Assembly: GCA_013398015.1 (NCBI GenBank)
Contig: VZRR01010248.1
Span: 124,001 to 188,000 of the forward strand
DNA: 64,000 bases
Source of the DNA: Oreocharis arfaki
Lineage: Eukaryota > Chordata > Aves > Passeriformes > Paramythiidae
Reading direction: 5' to 3'
Shown here: positions 38,094 to 50,100 of the stretch, in pieces
Layout of the letters: each line of letters starts with the position of its first letter
Position numbering within the stretch: position 1 is the stretch's first letter
Notes under the pieces: generated by a model
Seen by the model: only the letters and a program-made list of their open reading frames with translations
Told to the model about the DNA's origin: nothing
Databases searched by the model: none
Program-made: the position numbers and the translations under genes

Positions 38094-38224
38094 ACTTGTA
38101 AAAAGTCTGTCTCCAGCCTTCTTGTTGGCTTCCTTCAGGTACTGGAAGGTGGTCTAAGATCTCCCTGGAGCCTCCTCCTCCCCAGGCTGAGCAACCACAA
38201 CTCCCTCAGCCTGTCTTCCTAGGA
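38094..38224 (-). mobile_element. CR1 LINE internal fragment
   Basis: Read on the - strand, this matches the part of CR1 that encodes the end of the reverse-transcriptase ORF: a GACAGGCTGAGGGAGTTG motif, then CAGCCTGGGGAGGAGG, then GGAGATCTTAGACC, CCAGTACCTGAAGG and GGAGACAGACTTTTTACAAG. The CR1 3' end that would follow is missing, as is everything upstream, so it is a remnant truncated at both ends. The first part of the + strand open frame over this interval, from 38025, lies outside the element, and the rest is only antisense CR1. Confidence 0.8.
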
Positions 38225-39867
38225 TTAAAAATTTATTTTAAATTGTTAATAGAACACTCCAATCTAGACCGAGAACTTTGTGAATAAAACTACAGAAAAT
38301 AGTGTGGCATTAGAACAAAGGAACAAGGAGGTGCATCAACAGTCACATGTGGGAGATGCTGGCAGTTTTGGTGAACAAAAATTGGCATGAAGCCAGCACT
38401 TCAATCAACAAATGCAGAAATATTTACTTTTGATTAGAAATATAGTGGGATTTCATTATAGCTCTTGGTGCTTTAGTTTCTGCCCAGATACATGGCAGAA
38501 GCAAATGTGAGAACAGGTGATTCCAGAGAAGGTGATTCCCAGTCTAAACTGTACAGGCACAGCAGTTCTTCAAAATGTTATGGCTAGGATTTTCCTAACT
38601 GATTCCTTCTCTATTAAGATTCTCAGTATGAATGAAGTAAACTCGGTCTTTAACAGGAAATGAATGTGCACTCCTGAAGAACTCTCCCCTTTGAGTCAGC
38701 TGTTGATAAGAATCAGATTTGGAAAAGCTTGTATTAAAACATCTTAAAAAAAAAAAATATTCCAAAGATGAAAACCAAAATTCTGTATTGATTGAAACTC
38801 ATCCTCAGAGTATTAAGAAACATTGCAGAAGGAATTTTCAGCAAACTACATACTACAGTAATAAATATGCATCCTGCTGAGAAAATGTTGTAACAAATTC
38901 CATTACATGGATCTATTTATTATTTATTCCTTTGGAAACCACTCTTCTAGAGAAGGCCACTTACATGCGGCTGTATTAATGTCTACATCTCAATTGCCAT
39001 TAGTGATGCTGATGATGCACAGCCTCATCTTTCTTTGATTTTCCTGAAGAAATATCTTTAGAAGACTTCAGTCTCTACTACAGTTGTACCAGACGAACGA
39101 CCAGAATGCAAGCAAAAGCAGTATAAAAAGCATTGAAACCAGTAGTTTCTCATGTTTGAGCAGCTCATAAAGATATTTAGTCCCATATTTGATTCTGTAG
39201 CCTCCAGATTTTGGTTCCACAGGTATTCAAACAGTCTTAAGCTGAGGTTTCTGTGCATCACCAGCAATGGGACTGCAATGGAAGTTTTTCTGGGCATTCT
39301 CAGTTACCAGTTATTGGATAAAGAATTATATCTTTGCTACTAAAGATGACTATTCAGGGTTGTCTTGAGACCAAGCTCAACCCCATCTTACTGGAGCCTT
39401 TGTTGCCAACTGGCCTGGTTGCCACCTGGGGAACTCTGTCCTCATCTGAGGGTTTGAAGTCTTATTCTTGTGACTTCTTGCAGACGTTCAAAGGTTTTGT
39501 TTGGTTTTATATGAGGGTTGGGAGTAAGGGACATTGGTTAGCCATTGTTCAGAAAGGTTGTGTAAGAAACCCCATAAGACTGATTGCACAAAGCATGCGT
39601 GCTTTGTGTGTCTAAAATTTTCACAATATAAACATGCTGTCAAACAAGGACAAAACTCAGCCTTGATATTTCATAAATATTTTATAGCTTTGGCATCAGG
39701 GAATGAGAATAACAACCTATGCAAATGAAGCAAACACATGCAAAGTTAGTTTGTTTAGAAGTTCACTGATATTTTTATGTGCAGATATAGAGCCTGATTG
39801 GGCTGCAGGGAGAGGTGCCCAGACACATTTAGCATTTTCTGGCTCAGAATTACATCTTTAAAATACA
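38225..39867. other. Unique non-coding sequence between CR1 fragments
   Basis: No gene was recognised. Overlapping short frames at 39058-39730 on both strands are unrelated to known proteins. It contains an 11-A run at about 38747-38757. Confidence 0.5.
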
Positions 39868-40185
39868 TATCTTATGAGGGGAAAAGGAGGAGCCAGCACT
39901 GATCTTTTCCCTGTGGTGACCAGTGACAGGACCCAAGGGAATGGCCTGAAATTGTGTCAAGGGAGGCTTAGTTTGGATATTGGAAAAAAGTACTTCACCC
40001 AGAGGATGGTCAGGCACTGGAACAGGCTCCCTAGGGCAGTCGTCAGAGCACTTGACAGGTCTCAAGAAGTGCATGGACAACATTCTCAGGGACATGGTGG
40101 GATTCTTGGGGTGTCCTGTGCAGGGTCAGAAGTTGGATTCAATCCTTGTGGGTTCCTTCCAACTCTGGACATTCTGTGAATATAT
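39868..40185 (+). mobile_element. CR1 LINE 3' fragment
   Basis: This is a 5'-truncated CR1 holding the last codons of ORF2 and the 3' UTR. Landmarks in order are GAGGGGAAAAGGAGGAGCCA, CAGTGACAGGACCCAAGGG, AATGGCCTGAAATTGTGTCA, a TTCACCCAGAGGATGG motif, and TGGAACAGGCTCCCTAGGG, which encodes WNRLPRAVV at 40018-40044. The element ends with TCCTTCCAACTCTGGACATT and a degraded ATTCTGTGAAT tail. Relative to the usual reading frame it has changes after the WNRLPRAVV motif that shift frame, so it is a dead copy. Closest relative in the window is the copy at 59064-59622. Confidence 0.93.
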
Positions 40186-43100
40186 GCTTATATGCAACTC
40201 TAAATCCCCATTCAGCGCATAGGAGCCTTTCTACCCGAGCCATGGCCTGTTGCATTGTGTACTTTACTGGATGAACGTCAATTGGCCAGGGATTACTGGT
40301 GTTAAACAGCTCTGCAGTGTGAGTCAGGGTCCTGGAACCTTTATGAGGCAGCAGAAAATTTTAAAGTACAGGATAATAAAATAAGTCTCTTTCCTGGGAG
40401 ATATCTTTATTATTTTATTCAGATATAATGCTAGTCTACTTCTGCAGACTATTCCCAATAGCATAGAGCTGGAAGTTAGAGCCAGTTCTTGAAATCTTAT
40501 TTTTCCTACCTGAAATAGTAACAAACTAGCCATAACTAAGCCATCTTCAACTAGAGTTAAATTGCATAGAGAAAAAAGATAACTTTTCTCTTTCATATTA
40601 CAAGGTAAAGCTAGGATAACTGAAGTATACTTTTTTTTTTATTCTACTGTGCAGTAACAGCAAATAATCGTATATTTCTATGTATATGTGCATAAGTTCC
40701 CCCTCAAAACTTACAAGCAAATTTTTAAAAACCGTTCACTTCTACATAATTCAGGGATTATTTCCTCTACTGCCAAGGTTACTGACTGAAACTTCAGATT
40801 CAGCGCTACACGGGAGACTTAGCCGGTGATCGTGACAATCCATTTCAGCCTAAGACTCCCCAGCTCGTCTGGCACTGATATGCCATCGTTGTACTGTGTG
40901 TGCCTCAGCATCTTTGAGCTGCCTGACACCGTTAACACCAGCTCAGAAACTTGCACTGCACACATTTAGGATATTATGCTTTAAAGACTTTAGCTGCTGG
41001 TGGATTTCTGTAAAATGCTGATAGAGTCAACATTGATACTGTCTTATTCTGTTAGAAAGGGCTGAGACGGCACATTTAAATCCAAAGATAGAACTCAGCT
41101 GGAGTCTAGGAGCACTCTTTTTATTGATCAACAGTTTTATGTTTCATTCCACTCTTTTCTTTTTCAAGTCAATGAGACTTGGTTGGTTTTCCCTCAGAAC
41201 CTACCTCTTGCTCCTTGGTGTTCTAGACTAGATTAAATTTTGAGTTACTGGTACAACTTCCTTATAAGAAAGTACTATTATAACTCATACACCAGACCAT
41301 CTAATTAGAATAATTTGAGGGGTGTTAAAGCCAGCCAAGTATTTCAGCTCTACTGAGTCACAGCAAAATTCATTTTCCTATATCTAATACTAAATAGGTA
41401 TAATGGTGTCTTGTGCTGTTCAAGCTCAGTCACTTGACAGGCTTAACAGTCTGCTGGAAGCAGCTGGGTGTCATTCCAAGTCCCTGCCCATCAGATAAAT
41501 ATATATGTCCATGTAAGCCCTCTTCCAAAGACTGAATAATAATAATATAGAAACAGGAAGAGGGAATGTTGGGTGTTGGGTCACCTAATACCTTCCTGTA
41601 AAAGAGTATTTCATTCCAGTTGAGAAAGCAATTTATATTCAGAAATCATGTTTGTGTGTTATTTGGTATGTTTTCAAGATGATTTAGGTGTACCCTTTCC
41701 ATAAGAGTCGGAAGCTCTATATTCATGGCAACAGCAGTTGTAGATTGCCTTGGTTTGCAGATTTCTTTACTTATTTTCCCTTCTGCTTGCTATCATTTCA
41801 CATCTCTTTTACTCAGTCTTCTTAGATAAGCTATCAGCAGGTAGCAGGGCCATGTAGGAAACACGACCTGCTTACAAATTACATCTCATCCCCTGTAGAT
41901 GCATTCTTTCAACACCACGTTGTACACAGAATAAGACCTTTATATTTACCTCGGGGACCAGCAGCTTCTGCTGAGAGAACAAGTGTAAAGAAATGAAAGG
42001 ATTCAAATACTTTGTAGGAATGCCTCATGCCCAGTTTGAAGCCAGGAAATCTTTGATGTTTTAGGCATGGCAAATCTCTCCCACCATTGCAGCACCCTCA
42101 CAGCGCACATCTCATCTGGGGTGATGGGACTCGGGCTAAATGAATTCTCTCCCTTCAAGATTGCTAACCCAGCTCCTGAGCAGACAGAGGTGAAGGTGTG
42201 GGGCCTGTCTTGCAGGGTGAAGGCTGTAAAGGAGGGAGAATCCTATTCAAATCCTCCTGGTATATCTTGCTGAGGCATGTGGGAACAAGGTCCAGGGCCA
42301 GCAGAGTGTTGCACGATAGGATGGAGTCAAAGCGGTGTTGGTGCCACAGAGCTGGTGGCAGCCCCAAGAAGTCCTCTCCCTGCCTGCCCATCCCCTGCAG
42401 ACACCTTTTCAAGAGCTCCTGAAGCCTGCAACCTTTTTTCTACATGGTATTCTGGAGCTAAACTGCTGCCAAAAAGGAGACAGGGAGGCTGAAGCATGCT
42501 CAAAGCAGCTCAGTTATGTTTACTCAGGCAAGGGACTGAACCTGAAACCTTAAGTTTTCCAAATAATTAGACTGTATCTGAGCTACTTTTTGCATATCAT
42601 GGGACTGCTCTCTGTCTCATATGGTCTGAGTGTGTGGTATCAGTCACTTCAGTTTTTGCACCCATTTTCTTGGATAGCGTTTCAGTTATTTAGCAAACCT
42701 TTTCTAAGCATGTTTTTTTCTCGACAAGTTATTTATCTATTTTCAGATAGATACTTCTGCCTCTTTTTTGTTGCAGTCATGGAATCAACAAAGAGTTGGA
42801 AATATTCATGAGACTTCATCTCCTTGACAAGTATTTATTCTCTTCAGATGAGTGGTTCACTGTCCTGTATCCAAAAGAAATCTCATTTCTCTGACAAAAA
42901 CTAAGTATTCAAATAAATCTGTAATTTATACAGTAATCTACAGTACTAGTTATTTTTTGTGGTCATGTGCAAGAATTGTTTAATGAGAGGTTTAGGGATT
43001 TTTCCCACAAGGCATTATAATCCCTATGACAGTGCTCTTTTCAAGCAGCAATATTAAAGGAAGAGAATTCAGTCCAAACCCATTTACTTTCTCAAAAGAG

Positions 43101-43879
43101 ATGACTTATGATGGCAGAGTGTCTTTTATTAGACTTCAAGAAAAAACAAAACAAATTTGAAAGTGATGATTTTTTTGCATCAATGACTACCGATTTGGAG
43201 AAAATTTTTGATATAATCTGAGGTGGTTTTTTTTTTCCTTCCCCAAAACCGGCATGTTCACACACAGCTAAAACCTCTGTAAATTATTCCATATTCTCTA
43301 GATGTTATGAGCATGATTGTTTCTTCAGACTTCTGTGAAACTAGTGTAACACCTTTGACTTCAGTGAAAATACCATTGATTTTTATGGATTAATGCATCT
43401 TAGAAACAATTCTGTAATTAATGTGAAAGTTTTGTAATTCCAGGGCACATTCTGAAATTTCTTTTTTTTGTTTCAGAAAAATTTCTCTTTAAAAGTGTCA
43501 CTTTAAGAAACAGTGGAATTTAATGGGGTATATAAAATTTATTTTCCATGGTATGTAGATTATTAGAATTTATTATAATATTATAATACTACTGACTCCA
43601 GTATATTGTAACACATATTTTCTTTTTTTTCCCCAGACATTGAAATATGCTTGGTTTATTTTTGTTTTTCCAGCAAGTGCATCACAGTATCATAGCAATA
43701 AGGAAATTTAGAACAGATTGTGAAATTTCACATAGCTATATAAATGTGGAACACACCTACTGAGATGATGGAATTTACTGACATTAACAGAAATTTAAAT
43801 GTTGATTTGCTCTAGATTTACAGCAATGAAGCTGAGATTGCTCTAATTTGAACAAACAGGGAATTTGCATTAGTCAGGT
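40186..43879. other. Unique non-coding sequence
   Basis: No gene was recognised. There is a CpG cluster at 40804-40931 (described under findings) and a GC-richer block at 42060-42560. The block is open in several frames on both strands, giving peptides of 68 to 82 residues, none recognised. ATA-rich runs occur at about 41533-41550. A 10-T run lies at 40631-40640. Confidence 0.5.
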
Positions 43880-43935
43880 GTGTGATATATTTTGATGAAT
43901 CACACTAGATCAGTCAGTTTGGTGACTGATCTAGT
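43880..43935. repeat. Two adjoining perfect hairpins
   Basis: Hairpin A pairs GTGTGAT (43880-43886) with ATCACAC (43899-43905) around a 12-nt loop. Hairpin B pairs ACTAGATCAGTCA (43904-43916) with TGACTGATCTAGT (43923-43935), a 13-bp perfect stem with a 6-nt loop, GTTTGG. The two overlap by 2 bp, so they would compete at the junction. No longer terminal inverted repeats, and no TA or 8-bp target duplication, are evident around them, so a MITE is possible but unproven. Confidence 0.75.
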
Positions 43936-45111
43936 TATGCACACAATGCCTATTCAAGAACTCCACATGGACCAAGCAAAATTTTAAATTCCCTTTCTGG
44001 GCTAAGATTACCATTGATTAAGAATTTTTAAGAAAGTATTTGCATAAATTTCTGCTAGTTGTACAGTTGAATACTCGTTCCATGATCCCAGCTGATGAAA
44101 AGTTATGGCACAAAGCTGAGGAGAATAAACCCAAGTATTTATGTGGGTTTAGTAGCATATTAACTCCAATGTAATGAATTAATCACATCCACAAAAGATC
44201 AGCCACGTCAAACATTGGGTAGAACGGATAATTCACTTGTTTGAAGCATGGTAGACAGAGCCCGGATCCAGGAAAACTGAAATCCTTTTGCTATATATTT
44301 CAAGCATTTAAAAAGAGCTGCATAAAGCCCCATGGCAACTTTACTTTTTGATTTTCAACATCACATATTTCAGAATGTTACACGGGAAAAGTGAGGGTTT
44401 TGTTTTCCTTTGTTTTTTGCGGTTTTTTTCACAAGTGAAGCTGATTTTGTTGCCATTTAAAAGTATAAAAATCAAGGGAGTTACCTTGTGCTCTTTCTCA
44501 GTGACCTGTGAGTTGTGTGGAACCATGCTGATGAATTGCAGAGATGTCTACTGAGAAAACTAAACAAACAAAGGTATATTTTTGGAGACCTCCTTACTGC
44601 CTAAAAATTATCTGCACTCCAAGAGGGATAGCAAAAGCCCTGGAAAATTCATGTTATGCTTTTGCAATGAGTTTTCCCTGACCTTTCTACTTTGGAGGTG
44701 GCTGATTGCTTGCATTAGATATGTAAGGTTTTACCTTGATACCTCACCTATTATCTTTAGAGTATTCCATAGCACTTCATAAAGATGTAAGTTAAATACT
44801 GATAGTGCACTAAATGTGTAAGTAAAGGTATCAGCAGTTATGCATTCAGCTGTAGCTTATGCTCACCTATGCACTTCAGAATTCTCTTTAGTAAGAGGAA
44901 TGCTGGCAAGGATTCCCAAGTCCTGCCCTAACGTTTGAGAGGAGTGTTCCATACTAGCACCCAAACAGATCAGATTTTAGAGACAGACAGAGGCTATCTT
45001 CGCCCAAAACTACCCTTAAATGTAAATTATGACTCTCTGTGTGTCTTTGTGGCTGAGATGTACATCCAACTGTCAATCAGACTGGATGGAAATATAAAAT
45101 TTCATTCCAAC
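43936..45111. other. Unique AT-rich sequence left of an LTR
   Basis: No gene was recognised. Frames at 44341-44782 are short and their peptides look random. Confidence 0.5.
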
Positions 45112-45228
45112 TGTTGACACAAGTAGGAAAAGGAAAGAAAGAAACTTGCTGTCTTTGGGAGACTTTATGATGTTGTATCCCCTATCGCCACTCTGTGCCC
45201 AGACATGATTCTTGTGCCTTTCTGTGCC

Positions 45229-45235
45229 TTTAAAA
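45229..45235 (+). promoter_or_regulatory. TATA-like box of the LTR at 45.1 kb
   Basis: TTTAAAA in the context GTGCCTTTAAAACGGGG is the likely core promoter of the LTR. The context is followed by GAGAGAGAGGGG and a 14-A run. Confidence 0.45.
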
Positions 45236-45654
45236 CGGGGTGCGAGAGAGAGGGGAAAAAAAAAAAAAACCAGACGAACTTTTCAAAGCAGTTTTGTGCT
45301 CCAAGGTCACTCTAGCTACTCCTCTGCATTCTCCTGCTGCAGCGAGAAGAGCAGAGGAAGCACCCTCTCTTGCTTTTCAGCCAGCTTTCTGCTCTTTTTC
45401 TCCAGAGAGAGATGGAGAATTTTCCTTTTTTTCCTGGGTCTTTGGCTTCTTCTCTTCTGGAACTTTTCAGAACACCAGAACTCACTGGGAGAACTCTCCA
45501 CTGAGGCCCAGAGGGGGGCCAGGCTGAAAAACCCAGATCTGAAGAGGAGGAGAGGGACCACACCCACAGAACGACGCTAAAATCTTCCAGGTTTCTCTCC
45601 ACAGTGAGAGATTTTATTATTTAGCATTATTGTTCTTTTTCCATGTGTTTGTTA

Positions 45655-45660
45655 AATAAA
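45655..45660 (+). terminator. LTR polyadenylation signal
   Basis: AATAAA within GTTAAATAAATAG lies about 420 nt downstream of the TATA-like word and is followed by a T-rich stretch, as expected for the R/U5 boundary. It is intact. Confidence 0.6.
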
Positions 45661-45797
45661 TAGTTTTTTTTCCTTTCACTTTCCTCCAAGGAATATTTCT
45701 TTCCTGAAGCTGGTGAAGGAGAGGTGGCTGTAACCTGCCTTCTATCAGAGGATGCTCAAATTAGAACGTTCTTCTGAACTTGCCTCAAACTGGGACA

Positions 45798-46289
45798 TTT
45801 GCACTTCCATTGTTTCAGTCTACACTAAAGCTGAAAGAGCATCCTCCTCTGCTCCTATCCCTTTTAAACAATAGTTTTTAAAACTTTTGAAGAGACCAGG
45901 TCTAGGAATTAGAACTCAGACAGAGATTTTACTTGTATATCTTGTACCATTCCACCCTTAATGTAGAAAACAAACAAAACTAACAAAACCAAAATTTATT
46001 TCTGATCAGGTGAATTGCTCTCTGGATTTTTTTTTTTCTCCTTAGAGAAGAGAGTGAAACCAGAATAACTAGTTCCTAACATAATTTTTTAATTTAATTG
46101 GGATAAATCAGTACTTGAGATAATGATTGACTAGATTGCTGCTTTAACCTGACCTGCTTCCGTTATCTTCTAATCTCAACAACAAACACTTCCTGTACAA
46201 GTTTATCCTCAGGGATAACAGTGGGCATCCCCTTTTGATGTATGACTCAATTTAGAGCAGCCTCTGGAATCTCTAAAGGTTCCTGATGA
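45798..46289. other. Spacer between LTR and GC-rich block
   Basis: AT-rich sequence with an 11-T run at about 46027-46037. I saw no primer-binding site next to the LTR and no gag-like peptide. Confidence 0.5.
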
Positions 46290-47110
46290 ATATTTTGTTT
46301 ATAGCCAGTGTGACCCAGCCTCATCCTCTCTTGTGCCTCATATGACTGTGGTGCTATAAAAGCCATTACAGTCTAGAGAGATCTGTAGTGGATGGTCTCT
46401 GTGGCTTGGTCATTCTTATCAACCTTTATGTCGTGACTCTTATCACCTTATCAGATAAGCTTGGGAAGCTTTGGGATCCCTCCTTCCTCAGCTCCTGGAC
46501 CTCTTTTGGCAGTCAATAGGACTCAGGTTCATCCCAGTCCAGCTTGGTCCATGGTCTCTGCAATAGCAAGGTGAGCACATGTTTCGGACCGGGAGACTGC
46601 TGCATGCCATGCACAATATATACACAAATATGGCACACAGGCCACTCACAGCAAGAGTGGCAGCACCAGCTGTCTCCTCTCTGGTGCATCAGGATGGGTT
46701 TGTACCACTAAAAGTGAATATACATGTGCACATATGCGGGAGGTGGATCTCTCCAGCAGCAGGGCTCACACTGCTCTGCCTCTGGCCCCCAGACTCCAGC
46801 CTGCCCCATTCCTGGCACTTCGGCATACAAAGCCCTGCAGCCCCAGCCCTACTGTAGTTGCTGGTACAACCATCATTCACACCCCTCTCAGATTCCCCAG
46901 GACTCTCCTAGTCTCCATATCCGACTGTCTATGCTCTTATCTCTAGAGATACACGTGTATCACAGCTCAAAGATGTCTCTTGGAGATCCAATTATCTCCT
47001 CAGCTCCCAGACCACTACAGCTGCTTGTCATCTCATCTGGTTTATCTTACCCATCACACACTCACTTGCACACCCACCCTGACTCCAGTTACTGTAGCAC
47101 AGACATGTAA
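46290..47110 (+). other. Unclassified GC-richer block, possible repeat remnant or RNA gene
   Basis: Composition is distinctly richer in C and G than either flank. It holds a strong TATAAAAG word at 46355-46362, a CAAGGTGAGC donor-like site at 46568-46577, and an ATG-started frame of 128 codons at 46724-47110 rich in Ser, Pro and His, with other registers also open. An A11 run at 47114-47124 follows it. The peptide is not recognised. The mix could be an old LTR or retroelement piece in either orientation, or the 5' part of a non-coding transcript. Confidence 0.3.
46355..46362 (+). promoter_or_regulatory. Possible TATA box
   Basis: TATAAAAG in the context GGTGCTATAAAAGCC is a consensus TATA box at the left part of the GC-richer block. 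It is the best TATA match outside the recognised LTRs that I noticed. Nothing shows that it is used. Confidence 0.25.
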
Positions 47111-50100
47111 AGCAAAAAAAAAAATCTAACACTTGAATGAAGATCCTTATATATGCCATATATATTTTTATTATGTCAAAATTGTCAAGAAAAAGTAATG
47201 AAAAGGATAACATCCTGTGTGATGCTATTTCTTCATACCTTTCAAAACTGAATTTTTCATTCTAGTGTCATACACAGTCTCATAAAGGCACCTGAAGATC
47301 TTTGAATGTCAGATAATGTCACATATCAGCCACCGAAAATTAACTAGGAGACTGTACTTGAGGTAACACGGTCACCTCTTCATGTAAACTTCTTTGATTT
47401 TATCCCCTTGTTATGACTACTGGCAGTTTTCCATTTACCTTTACATAAAAAAAGTAAGTATTCCTTAAGTGGTTTTTTGGATGTGTATGACAGTTGAACA
47501 ATGTGGGTTTTATATATATTTAATTTAGAAGCAATACTGCTCTCAAATAATGATGAAGTTGTCATCTTCTGACTTGCTTTAGATTTCCCAGCTTTATTAA
47601 AAAAACATGCCACATCAAAATTCTTCCTACCTCTTCTCCACCTATCTCTCACTAGCAAAAAGTAGTAAGTTTTCTCAAGACTCAATTCACAGTTGGACCT
47701 CCAAATGATGCTGTGGCAGTGGAAATAATTGGGAGCCTTTGTTCCATTCCTCTTTGTCTGGAGGGCCAAGATATGATAATTCATGCTGTGTCTGATGTGG
47801 TACTTATTTTCCAGTACACACATAGGCAAGCAAGGCAGCAGAAAGTCTTAAAAAAAATCAAATTAAAAATATCTTTCTTCTTACAAAACAGGGTATGAAC
47901 TCAGTCTTGTCTGACTGATTACACTCATATGTATGTCAGCCATATTCACTCCCCATGTGTACAATGAGGGTGGTTTAGCTCACAGTTATATAAATTTTAG
48001 CTAACATATGGTTCTGGGCTGAATTTACTAAACATGGCCTAGTTAGGAGATTGATTTTTCAATCTAGCACTTACCACAGTAATTATTAACGGCAGATAAA
48101 GTAATTGGAAAACATCTCATGAGACACTTTATGAAGACTCAAGGATCTGTTCTGCCCTATTTATTCTTATCCTTACAAGATACTGCATTCTACACAGTTA
48201 TGTGTTTTATGTTTATGAGATATACACCCGTGTCTTACACACAGAGATTCACATGAAAGTTTAAACAAACTATGAAATTAGATAATTTTGTAGTAAATAT
48301 AGAGCAACTAATGAACATCTGATTTTCTCTCTTTCCCTACAATCCTCCTGGGTTAATCTTTCTTTCACTTACACAAGGAAATTATTCAATTCCCCAGTAA
48401 CTTTCAAGTGGAAGTATACTTTGCAGAGTTAGATGGCATTTAACAAAAATTTAAGTGATCAGACCTTAAAGCAAGCAGTTTGAACAACCCCATAGCTGAG
48501 AGAGCCAGTGACTTTGTGCTGTAGAGGAGTAGCTTAGCTGGGCATCCAGCTGGGAGCAGATTACCTGCACTAGGTCCCATTCTTCCTTCTTTCCCTGCCA
48601 GGAAAAGAGCTACGGCTGTAGTTTGACCTCTGGTTTGGGCTGTACAAGACCTGTCACCTGAAGGGGTAGAGCACACTTGTCATCATGTCACAGACTTAAT
48701 TTTCAAAGCCAAGACTTTAACAAGGTTCTAAAAGAAACTGGAAATTTATATGGGTACTCAGGCAATCATTTCACTTCAAGATTTAAGATGGAAATTAATC
48801 CATATTTCCCGCAGGAGTCGTATACAGACTTCTGCAGCACTTGAGCTACTCTTAGCATCATACAAAGAACAGAGGGTTCAGTGAACCCTGACTTTGATGC
48901 AGTACAGCAATTCCATATTCTTACTCTTCCCTAAGGAACCAAGGTGGCTCACTGTGACCCCTACAGTGAGCCAGACTCACTAGTTGATTATATCCTGCTC
49001 TGAAAGCATCCTATATCATTAATGAGAATACTGCAGAGTAATAATTAAGCATCTTTGCATGTTCAGATTGCAGAAACATGACAGAATGTGCTGAGGGACC
49101 TGGTCTAAGGGAAAGAAACTCCAAACATTAGGCTAGTAAGAGTCTGTTCCACATCCACAGAAATGACTGGGAGGAGAAGAAGAAACAGAAAATTTACTCT
49201 TTTACTGTAATAAATGACTATTTCCACACCTGAAAATTGCATTTGAAAAAAAAAAAAGTGTTGGTACATGATTGAACACTTTTCTTCCATTAAAATCACA
49301 GTTAGTCCTATATCTAGAGCTGCATATTTGAAATTTGACAGTACTTTATCCTTAAAAAGGAAGAATTTAGAACAGGTGCAGCATCGTGGTCTTCAGAATG
49401 TTATTATGGAAACATGAATAATGCCATTCAGAAGGTTAGCCATCTGCTTTCTGAATATCTGTTACTGCTGCTGCTGCAACAGTGTGAAAATGGTGCAGAG
49501 GGTTATTTCTGCAATGGATTTAACAGAAAGCTTGTGCATTTTATGGAGAAAAGTATGTTCTATTTTCAGGTTAGTTTTAGTAAGCATCGGTAGAGTATGT
49601 GTTTTGTAAATATAGTAAAGATGACTATAATGCGATGTACTTCACTTGGGTAGTTTGCATCCTGTTTTTCTGAGGTTTAGCAGAATACTTTTTTCAAGGT
49701 GAAATCTAGAAGTCAGTATTTTTGTGATGTAGAATAGTTTTACTGAAATGAGATTATTTACAAAATATAAACCGATAGAAAGGGAGTAGTTAGATCTTAA
49801 ATGCTAACTAGGGAGAGCATGCTTCTAGAGCATCAGCTGTGATATGAGTACTAAATTAGCACCTGAGACTCAGGGCAAGTTTCATCTGACAAGAATGGAA
49901 ATGTGAGAGGGCAAGCTAACTTTGAAAAGCAGCAGAACCTGTGAGCTGGAATCAGCATTTACAGGGGCTCTCTTATACCAGATTTTGAAAATGGCAGAAA
50001 TACCACCTTTTAATGCTGTGAATAACAAGTAAATCTGTCTTTACAGGGACGAAACATTTTCATTACGGCACAGAGAATTAAACCTTCCTAGAAACTGACA

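Larger units (their letters stand above)
45112..45797 (+). mobile_element. Avian ERV LTR, near full length, probably solo
   Basis: It starts TGTTGACACAAGTAGG and ends CCTCAAACTGGGACA, the usual TG...CA form. The body follows a bird ERV LTR family I recall: CCCCTATCGCCACTCTGTGC, a TTTAAAA core promoter word at 45229-45235, CTGCAGCGAGAAGAGCAGAG, CACTGAGGCCCAGAGGGG, the AATAAA signal at 45655-45660, and TTCCTCCAAGGAATATTTC in U5. The flanks CCAAC and TTTGC do not match, so the target duplication is lost or the start is misplaced by a few bases. Open frames of 83 to 122 codons in several registers lie within the LTR and are not genes. Confidence 0.85.

Noticed and set aside
39874..40179. 101-codon + strand frame
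   Set aside because: It is the decayed C-terminus of CR1 ORF2 and its 3' UTR, not a host gene.
42240..42260. TATTCAAATCC as a tRNA B box
   Set aside because: It lacks the GG start of the B box, and no A box or cloverleaf fits around it.
45212..45602. Overlapping frames of 83-122 codons on both strands
   Set aside because: All lie inside the LTR at 45112-45797.
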